Positions 24,561-39,259 of a DNA stretch of 64,000 nt are shown in pieces. Made by a program: the position numbers and the translations under genes. The DNA lies in contig NC_050738.1 of NCBI RefSeq assembly GCF_014529535.1, positions 13,594,062-13,658,061 on the forward strand, read 5' to 3'. Position 1 is the stretch's first letter. Every line of letters starts with the position of its first letter. Below the pieces are notes generated by a model that made no database searches, was not told the DNA's origin, and worked only from the letters and a program-made list of their open reading frames with translations. Source of the DNA: Bradysia coprophila (lineage: Eukaryota > Arthropoda > Insecta > Diptera > Sciaridae).

Positions 24561-26460
24561 TAACCGTTTTTTATAACACAATGACGCAAGTACTGTAATG
24601 TAACTTTTCTTAAATTTATTCACATTTCTTTACAAAATATTCAAAATTTGTGGATATAATGAAACTCTGCTTTAGATGAATCGCTTACGTTTTCTTTTAC
24701 TATTTTTTTTTACATTTTATTTCAAAAAATATAATTTCTTCATTTTTTTAAAAATCTTTTTCCATTTTATCATTTTGAAAGTTTATTTGTTTAAAAAAAA
24801 GAAACATTTAATAAATATACGTCAACTACACGTCTAGATTTATATGTTGAATGCGCTGCCCACCGTGAACATAATTTATTAATTATTCAGATTAACGTTA
24901 GTTTTCACCCTGAACTACCAAACTACCAATAAATGACCTCAGGCCGCCGATTACGAATTTATGGAACAAATTTCCATCTCGATAGAATGAACTCATTTAT
25001 GGGTAATTCGGAACAGAAACGTTAATCACGACATTTTTATTGTAGTAAATCATTAGTTGTTTCAACCTCTGAATTTAATGTTGCCTTGAACAAAAAAAAA
25101 ACTTTCTTAAGAATCAATTTGAGCGTTTATTCGTTAGGCTAAAGGATTGGAGTTAAACATCCAAACAACTTGCACAGTCGCAATTTAGAGTTTCTTCAGC
25201 TTCCGGGTCGAAGCTTAAAAAATCAATTCATTTCGAACGCAACATTAAATAAGAGTTAGAAGCAACGACATGATGTTAACCACATCTAAAAATGTAATTT
25301 GAGTAAATTGTGTTACCCAACGAAAATCCAGGCATCAACAACAAAAATGAAAATCATTTCAAAAATCCTTCTTCTTCTGCTAAATCTTAATTAACTTTTG
25401 GATAAACTGCTCCTATAACGAGACATCATCAACAATAAAATGTCATGTGCGCAAAAGAACTAACTTGCATTAGGTAGGAGTTTTGCTGTTTTGAAAATCT
25501 AATTTGATGCAAACTTTAAAAAAAACTTTTTGGAAATGTATAACCGGCTTAGACATTAGTCTTTGAAAAAAAATTAAATTCAAAAATATTTACAGACGTC
25601 GTCCGATCTGCGTATGTAAAATCGACTGTCTTGCTGATTATGGTAAAGTGCTACGATGAGTGCTGAGTTGACGTCGACGAATAAATTGGTGGTCAAAGTT
25701 TGAAACACTCAAAACAACTTGCCATTTTACCATAATCAACAATTAAACCGTTTCTCACACACTTCTTGACCGAACGAACTACTGATTCTTTTACAGACCA
25801 TGTTGTACTTACTCAAATACATGGATCATTTCATCGATAAGCGATTCACGACACTTACACGCACATTTTACTTTGTTTGCCTTGACACAGTACCAAACAT
25901 CCGATCAAAGAGTTGAACGTGAAATTTTTTGGTGAGATGATGTTCAATTGATTAAAAACTAAAATCTAAAACTTTGAAGTTTAAATGATCGACTACACAT
26001 TACACAACAGTCGGCCAAGGAGTTCCTCTCCTTTTTTTTGGCAATATAATCAAGTGAATTGTAACGAAGAAGCTTTGAGTATCGAAGGATATAATAACCG
26101 ACGAATACAAAATTATAAAAAAAAGGTTTAATGGAATCAAAGGTTCATTTAATTGCTACGCAGAGTAGCATTTTTTGGATTATAAATTGGCTACCGTCCC
26201 GAGAGATCAATTTCGGGATCAACTTTGTTCCCTGTGATAAAAAAAATCGTATTTACAGATAAAAGGAGGAAGTTTTCTACTCATCAACAAATTTCATTTC
26301 CTGCTAATAACCTTCGAATTCGAATAATTGCATCGCAATATAGAATCCACATTTCAACGGTGGATGTGTGCAAATTCCAGCGTTGAAATGTGTGTTCCCT
26401 TGTTGCGTTTCGTATCGATTCGAAGAGTTTACTTTAAAAAAAGTTCAGTTTCACCCAACA
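24561..26460. other. Gene-free stretch
   Basis: No coding exon seen. It has an imperfect 100-bp hairpin (arms with GATTATGGTAAA at about 25637 and inverted near 25730), a possible small MITE, and a short hairpin near 26348-26393 (CATTTCAACG and its inverse). The rest is AT-rich and featureless. Confidence 0.45.
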
Positions 26461-28619
26461 TTACTTGATGATAAAATCTCCAGCCGAAGTGGACTCAACA
26501 GCTGAACGATAAACCGAGTTCCGACATTTTTTCACCTTTGCCGCCGACGATGTGGAAGGAACATTCAATCTGTGTTGCCTTTGTTTGTTGTACGTTCGAC
26601 TATTCATTTGCCTCGGCTCGTCCTCTTCCACATCCAAACTTTTCCTCATTTTTCGTTGCTGCTGATGAGACAAATCCTCGGATCGATGCGATTCCGATGA
26701 TTTCCGTTTCCGTGAGCTCACACAGTTTTCATTCGATGTTGATGGCCTGCTGTGTGCTCTTTCCGTTGATTGAAATTTCCTTCGCTTCACGTATTTGCCT
26801 GGCTCATTATCATCGTCATCATCATCATCATCATCCGAAGATGATGTTTCCGATGTATCAGATGTATCCGACGGTGGTCTTCTGTGTTTGTTGAGGCGAT
26901 GCCGACGTCTGTATTTATAATCCGACGAATCACTGTCGCTCGAGTCACTTGTTCTTGTATGTGATGTTTGTGATGTTTGTGATGTATAGGACGTGTCAGA
27001 CGTGTAAGTATCCGGTTCCGAATCATTGGAATCCGAATCCGACGAACTGGATGAACATGACGTTCTCGATGACGATGACGAGTCCGTTGAGTCGGTGTCT
27101 GACGAATACTCAACTCTTTTTCCTTTCCGGTGATTGTTTACATATTTCGTGGAGTGGGCTTTTCGGAGAAAATTGACTAGTTAATAAAAGTGGAAGAAAA
27201 GTGGACGACTGTGGAACTTACATCTGCTGTTTTCTAATCTCCGTTTTCTCGCCTCTTTTTTGCGCATTTTTCTTCTAATGGCAGCGAATCTCTCCCTCCA
27301 ATGGTCCTGAATTTTTTCCGCAATCCAGTTGAGTTCCTTTTTTCGTCTCATTTTCTCCAATCTTTTTAGCTGAAATAAAGCAGTGATTTTAACGAAACTT
27401 AGAAACAAATTGTCAAACGGTTGAACTTCTACCCCATGTGGTAGTCAGTCAGAACGTACCTCTTTTTCTTTATTATTATTTTTGATGCCTGCGCTACGTT
27501 CCAGTTTTTTCTTCGTAGCAGAATTGTCTGCCGAAACGGTTGGAGTGACTGGAGCTGAAATAAACATATTTTATCTTTAAATCCCACATGTTCATCGGGC
27601 AAAATTTAAGCTGACAAGCATTTCGCACATTACTTACTTGCAATTACGTCGCTATCGCTTCCTGACGAATCTGTCAAACTTCTCGCCTTATTGTTCTTTT
27701 CATCTGCATTTTGTGCAGGTAAAAAAGAAACTCTCTCTGGTGTTGGCACGACTGGTTTCATTATGTTATTTTCTTTGCGTGGGCTTGACGACAGGCTCAC
27801 TTCCGCATTCACCGTAGCTTCTGTTCGACTTCGGTTTTGGGGTGCAAACTGGTCATCAGAAAGCCTTTGCTTTACGATTTTTCTTTGAATTTGTCGGGGA
27901 CGTTTCGCTGTCTGAGGTTTGACGTTGCGCTCCGGTGGCTGACGATCCATAAAGTGGCGTTCAGTTAGAATACGCTCGGTTAAAATCGATTCACTCGAAT
28001 CCCGGTCAATTAAAATCGGTTCACTCGAATATCCACTCCGCTCCATTTCGGCACGTGCAGCATTCTCTTTTATCAAATGTACGGCTTTCTTGTACAGTTC
28101 GCAGAGCGATCCGTTTGTACTTTCCACTTCAAACCCCAAAAATGGGGATGAATCATCATCACCACCATTATCATCATCATCGTCGCTTACCAAGGATAAT
28201 GGAGATTTCGTGCTGATTTCACTTGTGGTATCCGTACTGAACGGTAGTTCGATAATCTTTTCGACATTACATTCGTCAGGATGTGTGGACGTCATTTTTA
28301 GTGGATCGATCCGAATGCTGCACTCCTTAATCAATGGAATATGCACACCATTGTTGGCTATCATTGTTCCAGTAACCTGATTATCAGCTAGAAACGGAAC
28401 GACAATTACTTTCGGTGATTCCGTGCTTAGGGGTTCATAGCTTTCTAGCGTCTCGCAACTTGAAACCGACTGAAATGACGAACTGCACTCGTTGATGCCC
28501 CAGGAGAGGGTATTGGTGTTATTTGTGTCGAGTACAATTTGAGGACTGGATATTCCACTTGTTGACACAACATCACCAGCGACCGTCACTTCGAAAGTTG
28601 TTTCGTCCTGATAGTTATC
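26461..28619 (-). CDS. Ser/Asp-rich basic protein, probably nuclear; 5' exons not found
   Basis: Four phase-consistent exons on the minus strand: 28619-27638, 27554-27460, 27369-27222 and 27176-26461, giving 646 residues. The first is an internal exon (it follows a CCGCAG acceptor and has no ATG near its start), so the N-terminus is missing. I do not recognise the family. The visible parts, in order, are: an acidic Ser/Thr-rich region with a DDDDDNGGDDD tract; a basic patch (KRPRQIQRKIVKQR); and a highly charged predicted helix (LKRLEKMRRKKELNWIAEKI, then repeated RKMRKKEARKRR), suggesting a coiled coil or nucleic-acid-binding helix. A low-complexity tail of Ser, Asp and Thr follows, with an acidic run and more basic clusters (KRRKFQ, SRKRKSS). 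Multiple basic clusters suggest a nuclear location, which is inference. Small exons at 29217-29472 or near 31250-31310 could hold the start but none is convincing. Confidence 0.75.
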
Positions 28620-29535
28620 CTGCGGAAAGCAATTATTTCAAAATGAAAATTTTATTAAATGCAACCGAGCACACACATTCAATGCCCAAAGTTAGAGAAA
28701 ACAGTACATAAGGCATCCATCACATTGTATGCTGTGTTACGAAATTAGCGGGTGAAAATTAATACGAGATGGTATATGACTAGGAAATCTCATTCATGAA
28801 TAGTGATGAAAGCGGGAGAAAGCGAGCTAAAATGATGCAAAGATTACAGTGTCAAACAAAAGCAAAACGTCAAACTATAGATCATTAAAAACAAGAGCAA
28901 AACAGAAAATGAATCGTAAAAATTAGCATTTTTCAAAGACATTTTTGCGGCAAAATCTATTTCTAAAATCAATATTTGCTCATTCACATCTCGTTGTACA
29001 AAAACAGCAATTACGACTTAGATAATAAATAAAACCTTAACACTTCATACCATTATTTTTTGCATGAGACTGATGCTTAGGTAACGATATTCTCAAGATT
29101 CGGCGAATGAAGTGACGCTTCTTCCCGGATTTTAATGGGAAATAAAAGCAGTTTCGTAATTTAATTGGGAAAGGAATCGAAAGGAAAGAATAACGAGCAA
29201 AAAACGCCTCCTGGTTTCACTTTTCGAATGCACATACCACTCGTTTTGTTTCTTCAAATATACAAAAAAATATATCAAAACACCATAGCGTCATTGACGT
29301 ATACTTTTGACAGAACGCGCGCGTGTCTTTTTTTATAACGAAAGTACGTTTGATGATCAGTGAATTTCGTCTTATGTCGTTCGACATCCAGACCATCCAG
29401 AGCATCTGGTGGCATCAATGAAACTAAATATAAGGTACTGTCGATCGGCCGATTTATCTTCAACACGCTCACAATTTATGACCAAATAGTATAAAAATGT
29501 CTGCACCGGGCCCACATTATACCAAACCTGTTTTA

Positions 29536-29724
29536 TAGACTGTTATGATTAGAGCGAGAAAACCGAAGACTATTAAATTATAACTTGCCTTGGGGTACTT
29601 GTCAAAATATTGCTTTCTCTTTCAACATGTTACGTTGAGAGCGAGAGGACCGAAGACCAGTCTATTGTAAGTTCTCTTGGGGTACTTGCCAAAATATTTC
29701 TTTCTCTTTCATCATAACAGTCTA
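29536..29724. mobile_element. Foldback MITE built from two tandem units, copy 1
   Basis: Ends are TAGACTGTTATGAT and its perfect inverse ATCATAACAGTCTA, with TA on both outer flanks. Inside, a unit of about 88 bp (GAGCGAG...GACCGAAGAC...TTGGGGTACTTG...TTTCTCTTTC) occurs twice in tandem, so the element looks like a dimer. A diverged inverted-orientation relative is at 30804-30987. No coding capacity. Confidence 0.65.
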
Positions 29725-30277
29725 TACATTCGGTAGTAGAATGACATAAAAAGCACCACTCTCAAAGATCCCGAAACGTTCAAAACATTCAGAAATTCTG
29801 ATGCTAAATGTGCCAATGAATGTATAGAACAGGTATGGTCCGTATGGTCTATTGAGGGTATAGAAAATCAATGGGAATGTCTTGAAACTATAATCAGCTA
29901 CAGGTAAAATAAACTCAACTCAATTTAAGTTTGCAATTGGTAACGTAAAGCCAAACGCTGCTTCTATGTGGTGGAATACGTGTGGAACAAATAAAACGAA
30001 AGAAACAAACGAAACCCACCAAAATTCTATTCTTATGAGGAGATCAGTTTACTACATACTAACTGAATATTAGAGTTTTTAGTTTTAGAATATTTTAGTT
30101 AAATAACGAAAGTTTTTTGATTTTACCTTGAAACAAATTTTGACTTAACATTTCCTAATTTTTAATGAACTTATTTACGATATTTTTGTGTTTTCAAAAC
30201 ACTGACGTACTCCACCAGGACTTAGTTCAAATTTTACTAGTCACAACAAAACAAAAATTAATAAATTATGTAGGTTA

Positions 30278-30608
30278 CACGGAAAAAACGGAAAATGTCA
30301 ATGTACGTCTGATTCGATCACGATTTACGTGTGAGTCGCAAATACTACATCTCCTACGTAGTATGTACATCGAAGTCGTGAAATTTTACGTCTAAATCGT
30401 ACAATAAACGACTGAGTGAACCATTGGTTTTGTACATTGTAGTTGAGTGAGGACAAAACCAATGGTTCACTCAGCCGTTTATTGTACGATGTAGACATAG
30501 AATTTTACGACTTAGATGTACATACTACGTACGAGACGTAGCATTTGCGACCCACACGTAAAACGTGATCGACTCAAACGTACATCGACATTTTGTATTT
30601 TTTCCGTG
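30278..30608. mobile_element. 331-bp long-hairpin MITE with TA target duplication
   Basis: The whole element is one hairpin. Ends are CACGGAAAAAACGGAAAATG and the inverse of CACGGAAAAAATAC, flanked by TA. Each arm is about 155 bp and contains GTACGTC, ACGTGTGAGTCGC and GTACAATAAACG; the arms meet around an inverted CCATTGGTTTTGT. The TA duplication fits the Tc1/mariner type of target, which is inference. A short relative with the same CACGGAAAA end is at 58943-59050. Confidence 0.7.
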
Positions 30609-30803
30609 TATGTGTGAGTATGAGTGTCAAAATAAAACATAGAAAGTTTCCATAATGTTGACAGTTGACGTCAAGAGACAAAACAGGTTTGTTTCTCTCG
30701 CTTACTCATAGTATCAAAGGACGGTGTCGTATCAAGTGAATTTTAGAATCCGTGAAAGTAATAGTCTTATGATCAGAGCGAGGCGACCAAATACACGAGT
30801 TTA

Positions 30804-30987
30804 TAGAGTGTTATGATGAAAGAAAAGAAGATATTTTAGTACCCCAAGGCAAGTTAAAATAAACTGGTCTTCTGTCTTCTCGCTCTGAACGTACCACGTT
30901 GAAAGAGAAGCAAATACTTTGACAAGTACTACAAGGCAAGTTTTAATAACTAGTCTTCGGTTTTCTCGCTCTGATCATAACAGTCTA
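30804..30987. mobile_element. Foldback MITE built from two tandem units, copy 2
   Basis: Related to 29536-29724 but in the opposite orientation: TAGAGTGTTATGAT at the left and ATCATAACAGTCTA at the right, with the same TACCCCAAGGCAAG-type unit repeated twice. A further loose end of the same family (CTTATGATCAGAGCGAG) lies just upstream at about 30768-30785, suggesting repeated insertion at one site. Confidence 0.55.
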
Positions 30988-31388
30988 TTGTTTTCAGTCG
31001 TTTAACATCCTGAATGTCGCTCACAGCAATCTTTAAAAGAATGATGTAGAGGATGATAAACCTATAAAAACAGGTACGGATTATTTATCTTCAACGCATT
31101 CACAATTTATGTCAAAATAATATAGAAATGAGTGCGTCCTCCGACCATACCTGTCTTTATACTTTATTCATCTTCAGTTTTTAGTGCACGCTTTATTTAG
31201 TTCATGACTTGGTGGCATCACTGGTCTTAACAGTATTTCGATTGGGACACATACGTGAAATTTTCCCAGTCTCGTCATCCTTTACTTCCTTGACGTTCAA
31301 TGTGACTTTTTCTGATCAGCGAAGACATTGATAGCAAATTTTCATTGTCGCTTGAGACGTTTCGGTGCAAATTGCAACTTTCTTTTAA

Positions 31389-32824
31389 ATGGCCAATTAT
31401 ATCGCTCGAGTTGGACCTCGAATTCATTGTAAGTAAATCTTACTAGCGAAACCAGATCGCAGACATTTGTTTTTCGAAAGACCTTACAGTCAGAAGCTCG
31501 TAAATTCAGCCCCTAAACCATTACATAATCACCGAAATCATCGTTTATGTCGTTCCAAAATAGCTCAATCTTGGAATATTTCTTTTTCAGCTGCCTTAGG
31601 CAAGTGGGCATACAATTTGTCTGGATTCAATCAGTACGGTAAGATGAGAATTTTTTCTGTCACTTTTTGCACGTATATAGAAGTAAAACTAACTGCGACA
31701 AATCATTGATCTTGTTATGACATTTAACATCAGGGAAATGTTCCTTGATAAATTTTCGTAAATAAATAAAAACAAAAGAAAATTTGGTGATTCGAATAGG
31801 AAAGGAAGGGTATTGGTTGGAATAAATCATATGGTGCGCCTACTTCTATGGCTTTTGTTGCACTTTAAAAATTCGATTGATTTAGACATTTTCAAAGGCA
31901 AAGTTGAAGCCAAATGCTTTGCAGACTTGTAACATGACTTATGGCTGGAATGTCTCTGATACGTTTTTATTTCATGTGTTAATCTCACAGACATTGTTTC
32001 TGACTAAGCTCAGCTTTTTGTGAACCTACTTTTCAAGACTTACTCAAAAGCAAGACATCTCCAAATCAATTACCTTCCAAATTGAAGGGAAGTGTAAGTG
32101 GATTCTATAGTGTTCCGAGACAAGTGTTCTATTCTTGCCTCCGACTTGCAAAAATAAATTTAAATTTGTTCGTGTTACTGTTTGCAGTGTTGATTTCTTC
32201 ACCATCATTGCTTCAACAATTATTCATTCAAGGCCTTTAATTTCAGTTGGATGTTAAGGGCTTAATTTTCTGATTCTTAAGTTAAATCGGAATCAAATCC
32301 AAAGTTCAACAGTTTCTTGTTCCGAAGCTTAGAGGAATTGCTTGGTCCTGATTGGTCCAAGTTCTGAAGAACCCAACCTGCGAACCGCATTACGTAAAAG
32401 GTTCACTTGCTTCATATCATTAAAATTGGGAAACTTTCTCTCGATGGATCGTTGATGGAATGAAACAATCTAGTGACTGTCTTTTGACCGAAATTCTGTT
32501 AATCCATTACTGGTCCATCTAAACAATACGCCTTTGCGGCACTTTTTTTGTATAATTTATTTTCTTCGTTACGCAGGTCTCCAGCACAACGATTGTCTGT
32601 ATGAAACCGCAGATGTGCAGGAAGCGGTCCGTCGTCTACCAAATAAACTATACGATGAACGTAACTTCCGCATTAAGCGCGCATTGCATCTTTCAATGAC
32701 CAAAACTATTCTACCGAAAAATGAATGGACCAAGTACGAGGACGATGTCAAATACTTGGAACCATATTTGGATGAAGTAGTTAAGGAGCGGGAGGAACGA
32801 GAAGATTGGGCGAAGAACCAGTAA
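31389..32824 (+). CDS. Cytochrome b-c1 complex subunit 7 (UQCRB/Qcr7, 14 kDa)
   Basis: Nuclear-encoded subunit of mitochondrial respiratory complex III, at the matrix side near the ubiquinone-reducing site. Three exons: 31389-31428, 31591-31638 and 32577-32824, all phase 1 junctions with GT/AG borders, giving 111 residues, the usual length for the insect protein. Diagnostic segments are [61 protein letters not shown] and the charged end [12 protein letters not shown]. There is no cleavable presequence, as expected for this subunit. The polyadenylation signal AATAAA is at 32857-32862. It converges with the CD2BP2 gene, whose stop codon is only 113 bp away, so their 3' ends may overlap. The first coding exon is only 40 nt and is easily missed by automated calling. 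Confidence 0.95.
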
Positions 32825-32937
32825 TTTATGAATTGTGTAAGAGAATGTGTTGGCTAAATAAAAATTAGTGTCATTGGAAAACCGGTTAGTTAGAGTTGAA
32901 ACAGTTTTTATATTTGAATCGCAGCGAATGTTCATTT

Positions 32938-34167
32938 CTACAGATACAGTTCAAAGTCAATTCGATTGGAAGAATTGAATTGGGTGTCTTGACCGAATTT
33001 CTTAACAAAAACGCCGTCTTTGAAATAACCCTCGGTAACCCATTGCTGCATCTGTGACGACGAATATGGTCCATGTACTTCGGTATCGGTTTGTTTCCAC
33101 TTAAATTCCCACATTACTTCAGTGCTTACTTCAACATCAACACTCTCCGCATCATTCGTTTTGGTTGAGCTTCCGGCAACCAATTTCATTTTCTCCTTCG
33201 TATCAAAATTGTCCGCATACATGTCCAATTCATCATTGGCGGAGGAAGAGGCACCGTTAGCCGGTTTTGTTGCATCTAATTGAGTTTTCGCCGCGTATTT
33301 CGCGTGGATTTGCTCGTAGGTCTCTTCGTAAACGTCCATGTTGCCCATTCTGGTTAGAATTGTGTTTGTCAATTCGGTTAATTCGGTAACAAGTGCAGCG
33401 TTCGGATCGATAATTCCCGCTTTTTTCATTTTCCATCGTTCGGCCGACGACATTTTGGCACTCTTACCACCAAGGCGTTGCAGTGATCGTTTGATGGTCT
33501 CTTTCGGCTGCATCAATTCCAATATTCGACGATAAGCACCAATCAAATCGAATTCGGTTTGTTCGTCATCCGAATCACTACTATCGTCCTGCTGGCTGTT
33601 CGCATTTTCACCATCTTTTCGCGCTTTTATCTAAAAGTGTTTCAGTGTGAAAAGGATTGCGAATACATTTCGGGGACAGTGGAAATGTTAAAATGTAGCT
33701 TTGGCTTTTACTTTCACCCAATCCAAATTGTCCAACCAGTTGTCTTTGATCTCATTGTCCTTATTCCACTGAAAATGACCATCAGCATCGAAATGGCCTT
33801 CTTCCAATTCTTCTCTCATATTGAACGGTGTTACCTGAAACGCAATGTGAAACGAACGAGTCAAGGACTTGTGCTACTTGCAAAATGTAATTAGCCATTA
33901 CCTTAACTTCACCATCCATTCCAGAAACGCCATCCTCTTCCCCTTCAATATCATTATCGTTCATAATGTTGTATCTGCAGCACAAACAAAAACTAAAATT
34001 AGAACGAAACCAAGTCTCTGCAGTTTACCAACGAACGTTTCATCGTCACCGGAATCTTCCTCTTCCGAATCCAGTGTATGCTTTTTTACATGTTCCACTT
34101 TATTTCGTTTCGTGGACTCGAAAATATCTCCTTCGAAGATTTCATCTGCACTTCTCTTTTGTGCCAT
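32938..34167 (-). CDS. CD2BP2 / U5-52K homolog (GYF-domain U5 snRNP protein; fly holn1)
   Basis: Component of the U5 and U4/U6.U5 snRNP assembly pathway in the nucleus; the GYF domain binds proline-rich ligands. Four exons: 34167-34037, 33974-33902, 33834-33712 and 33630-32938, giving 339 residues, close to human CD2BP2 (341). Conserved blocks are KHTLDSEEED near the N-terminus, then VTPFNMREELEEGHFDADGH and DNWLDNLDWVK. The C-terminal GYF domain (about residues 280-339) contains GPYSSSQMQQWVTEGYF. The exon 1 donor is the weak point. Phase demands the GTTCGT at 34036 rather than the better-looking GTAAAC at 34028, which would break the frame. The p66 gene next door also uses a GTTCGT donor, so this is plausible here. 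It is head to head with p66 and tail to tail with Qcr7. Confidence 0.93.
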
Positions 34168-34887
34168 TATTTAGCTGAGTGCTAATCGATGCTGATATCG
34201 AACCGTGCTTTATCAAAATAAACGTTTCACCTTATCTACGAACTTAAGAACAAGTCAACTATTCGATGAACTCAAATGAATTGATTTTGGGTTTTGACAC
34301 ATTGACATTTACGCTTTAGATAATGGCTGTGGTTATATATTCGCGCCATAGGTTTTGAAAAAGATTTTCTTTTATTTCATTGTTTGGCGACCTACTTCCC
34401 TTGCTTCCGCTTAGTCGGTTTAACTTTAATTGGTCGGGAATAGAAGCGAAACTTTAATTCATTCAGTTTTTCGTCATTAAAACAGAATAAATGATCATTA
34501 TCGTTCCATCGATGCAAAGAATTTTTCATCTGGGAAAATTAAGTGTGCAGTTTTAGTGCAGTGAACCCGGTTGTGCGTTTGGCCTGGCAACACTGCATAC
34601 GTCAAACACAATAAAAGTCACAAAATGTCGTCAATTTTTCTATGTCTGCAATAAATTATTTCCAATTAAACAACAAATCAGATGCCATCCGATCGTTTGT
34701 TGTTGTGTGCTTAATACCATCCTAAACCTGAAAACCGTTAGCATAGGCCAACAATCTCGAATAAGCGACAAGGATACGGATAAACGTCTGACGTGTATCA
34801 AAAGTCGCTGTTTATTTACTTTTTCGCGGAGACAAAGCAGCCCAAACGTGGTTATTTACATAGATTGCAGAAAATTTGTTTAATAAA
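34168..34887. promoter_or_regulatory. Shared 0.72-kb divergent promoter region (CD2BP2 and p66)
   Basis: The start codons of the minus-strand CD2BP2 gene and the plus-strand p66 gene are 720 bp apart with no other coding sequence between. The region must hold both 5' UTRs and promoters. No clear TATA box was identified for either gene. Confidence 0.6.
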
Positions 34888-37378
<2,491 letters not shown>

Positions 37379-39071
37379 AGACGAATGCTGGTCGTTGGAT
37401 TGTTCAGTAAATTAAAATTTTCTCTCGGTTTTTGTTTTCTATAAAATGGAAATTATGATTGGATGTAAAGCGAAAGGAAAATGGGTGCTAAATAGTGGCT
37501 GCAACGGCAACATGAAGTAAACAGTTTCATTCTGACAAAAGAGCAAGCATTTCACCGTGTGTGTGTTTAGTGTTGGGCAATGTAATTCACTTTTTTTTTT
37601 TACTTTTTGAGTCATCGTTCGTCTGAGATCAAGCAAATTTGTTGTGTTCATTATCAATAATTTGCTTGGGTTTGTGTGTTAGCGTTATAGTTAACTATAA
37701 GGAATCCATAGTTGACAAATTTCGGGAGCCAATTGGTTTCGACAGACACCAACAACGACGCGTAATAACTATTTGTTTTGTTGAGATCAGTTATTTTGAA
37801 AACATTAACTGTCAGCCCACGAGTTTATTCTTCTTACGTTTCAACGTATTATGATCTACGTTTACTGGACAATATCTTCCACGCATTGCAACCGTGTGCA
37901 AAATTATTATTGCAGCGTTGACTTAAATGTTTTTTTTATTATTTTCTTTTTAACTATAGGTAATTACGTCTTACAATACTTTTAAAAAATATACAAAACT
38001 ATGCAAATTCGCTAAAGAAAACAACCCTAAAAATATTTCTTAATTGTAATAGTGTCGCATAAAATATAATTTTTTGTCTGTAATTTTAATATCATCTTTT
38101 GTGTAATAAAAATCAATTATTTCAGAAAAAAGAAACGGGTTTGTCTATCTTCGCTTCTTTTATTGCCGATCTTCTACGACTACTATACGAATTAAAAGGG
38201 AATTTTGATTACAGTCGGAGGCAGTGAAATTCAGCATGAATTTGTTTCAGTTGTTTTTCAGTTGTTCCAAATGTTTATATTTGTTCATATAGAGTAGGGT
38301 GTGTCGATTTCAATTTTTTATTAACTGATTCCGGATTCCGACCTACCACGATTCACCTTCGCATGAGCATTAATAATCAGCAATTTTTTTTTAGAATGCA
38401 ATATAAGCTTGAGCCGTAGCTTTTCTCAAAATTTTCGAGCTCAATGAGATAGCTGGATTATGGGTCCAACCAAAAAAAACAAACATCCACAGATGCTTTT
38501 GCAGAGTTTTCACTCTGAGCCGAGTCTAGCGGGTTTGCAAAAATTAAAAAAATTAAAAAATGTAGCGTCGATTTGGTGTGGCTAAAAGTTTCACCGGGGT
38601 TCGTTTTTCAAGAATTATGAAGAATAGTTTCGATAGTTAAATTTAAATTTGACTGTATTGAATGGACTGAAGCGACTGAAGGTGATCGAAATTCGCAAAA
38701 AATTCACAGAAAAGCTTTTTCGGTAAATATTGGTAAGTTCGGCAAATTTTTAGTAAATTAATGAAATTTTCACTAATTCACAATTCTATAACTATACGAG
38801 ATATCTTTTTGCGCGAACGTATAGATTCGAGTATAGGGTGGTTGATTTCGTTATAACAAAAACGCAAGTGTGTTCGTAATCTATTGTTGTCCCACAGATC
38901 TACTATACTAACTTGACACTAAAATAATAGCGTACTGCAGCTAAATCTGTGCTAAATGTCTGAAGTAGAACACTCTTGATATGAGAGAAACGATTATTTC
39001 ATCAGTATGTTAGAGAACAGGTCCTTTATACTGCTTGAATGCAAAGTGTATAGTTTCTACGTGTGTTAGTG

Positions 39072-39259
39072 CAAAGCACCTAGCAGGGTAATAGAAAAAG
39101 ATAAAGTAGTACTTTAATCGAAGTATGCGAATATTTCCATACCTTTTTTTTCATAATGTCATTGCAAAATTACCATTAAGGCTGCTAATGGTATTATTGG
39201 TATCAAAAAACTACTCTATTTGACGTGTAAAAACCTCTATTACCCTGCTAGGTGCTTTG
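39072..39259. mobile_element. 188-bp MITE with 7-bp TSD, CAAAGCACCTAGCA family, copy 2
   Basis: Perfect terminal inverted repeats CAAAGCACCTAGCAGGGTAA and its inverse, flanked by a perfect 7-bp direct repeat GTTAGTG (39065-39071 and 39260-39266). It shares the outer 14 bp with the 404-bp copy at 15244-15647, and both have CAAATAGAG-like words inside. Non-coding. Confidence 0.8.

Larger units (their letters stand above)
28620..31388. other. Intergenic or 5' intronic stretch rich in inverted repeats
   Basis: No coding exon could be supported. It contains three foldback elements (listed separately). A diverged direct repeat is visible, 29452-29500 versus 31083-31130, both reading ATTTATCTTCAAC and later CACAATTTATG. 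It separates the divergent Ser/Asp-rich gene (-) and Qcr7 (+), so the missing 5' end of the former may lie here. Confidence 0.45.

Noticed and set aside
24048-24623. Open frames antisense to the LINE fragment
   Set aside because: Shadows of the reverse-transcriptase coding strand.
26538-27113. His- and Arg-rich frames overlapping the last exon of the Ser/Asp-rich gene on both strands
   Set aside because: They are alternative-frame readings of the GAT/TCA repeats encoding Asp and Ser.
29217-29472. Possible 5' coding exon of the Ser/Asp-rich gene with a GTATGT donor
   Set aside because: The segment partly overlaps a diverged repeat also seen near 31.1 kb, and no frame reads as a convincing N-terminus.
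31240-31310. Minus-strand segment reading VTLNVKEVKDDETGK with a GTATGT donor
   Set aside because: An in-frame stop lies immediately upstream with no ATG; an alternative frame with ATG joins in phase but has no support.
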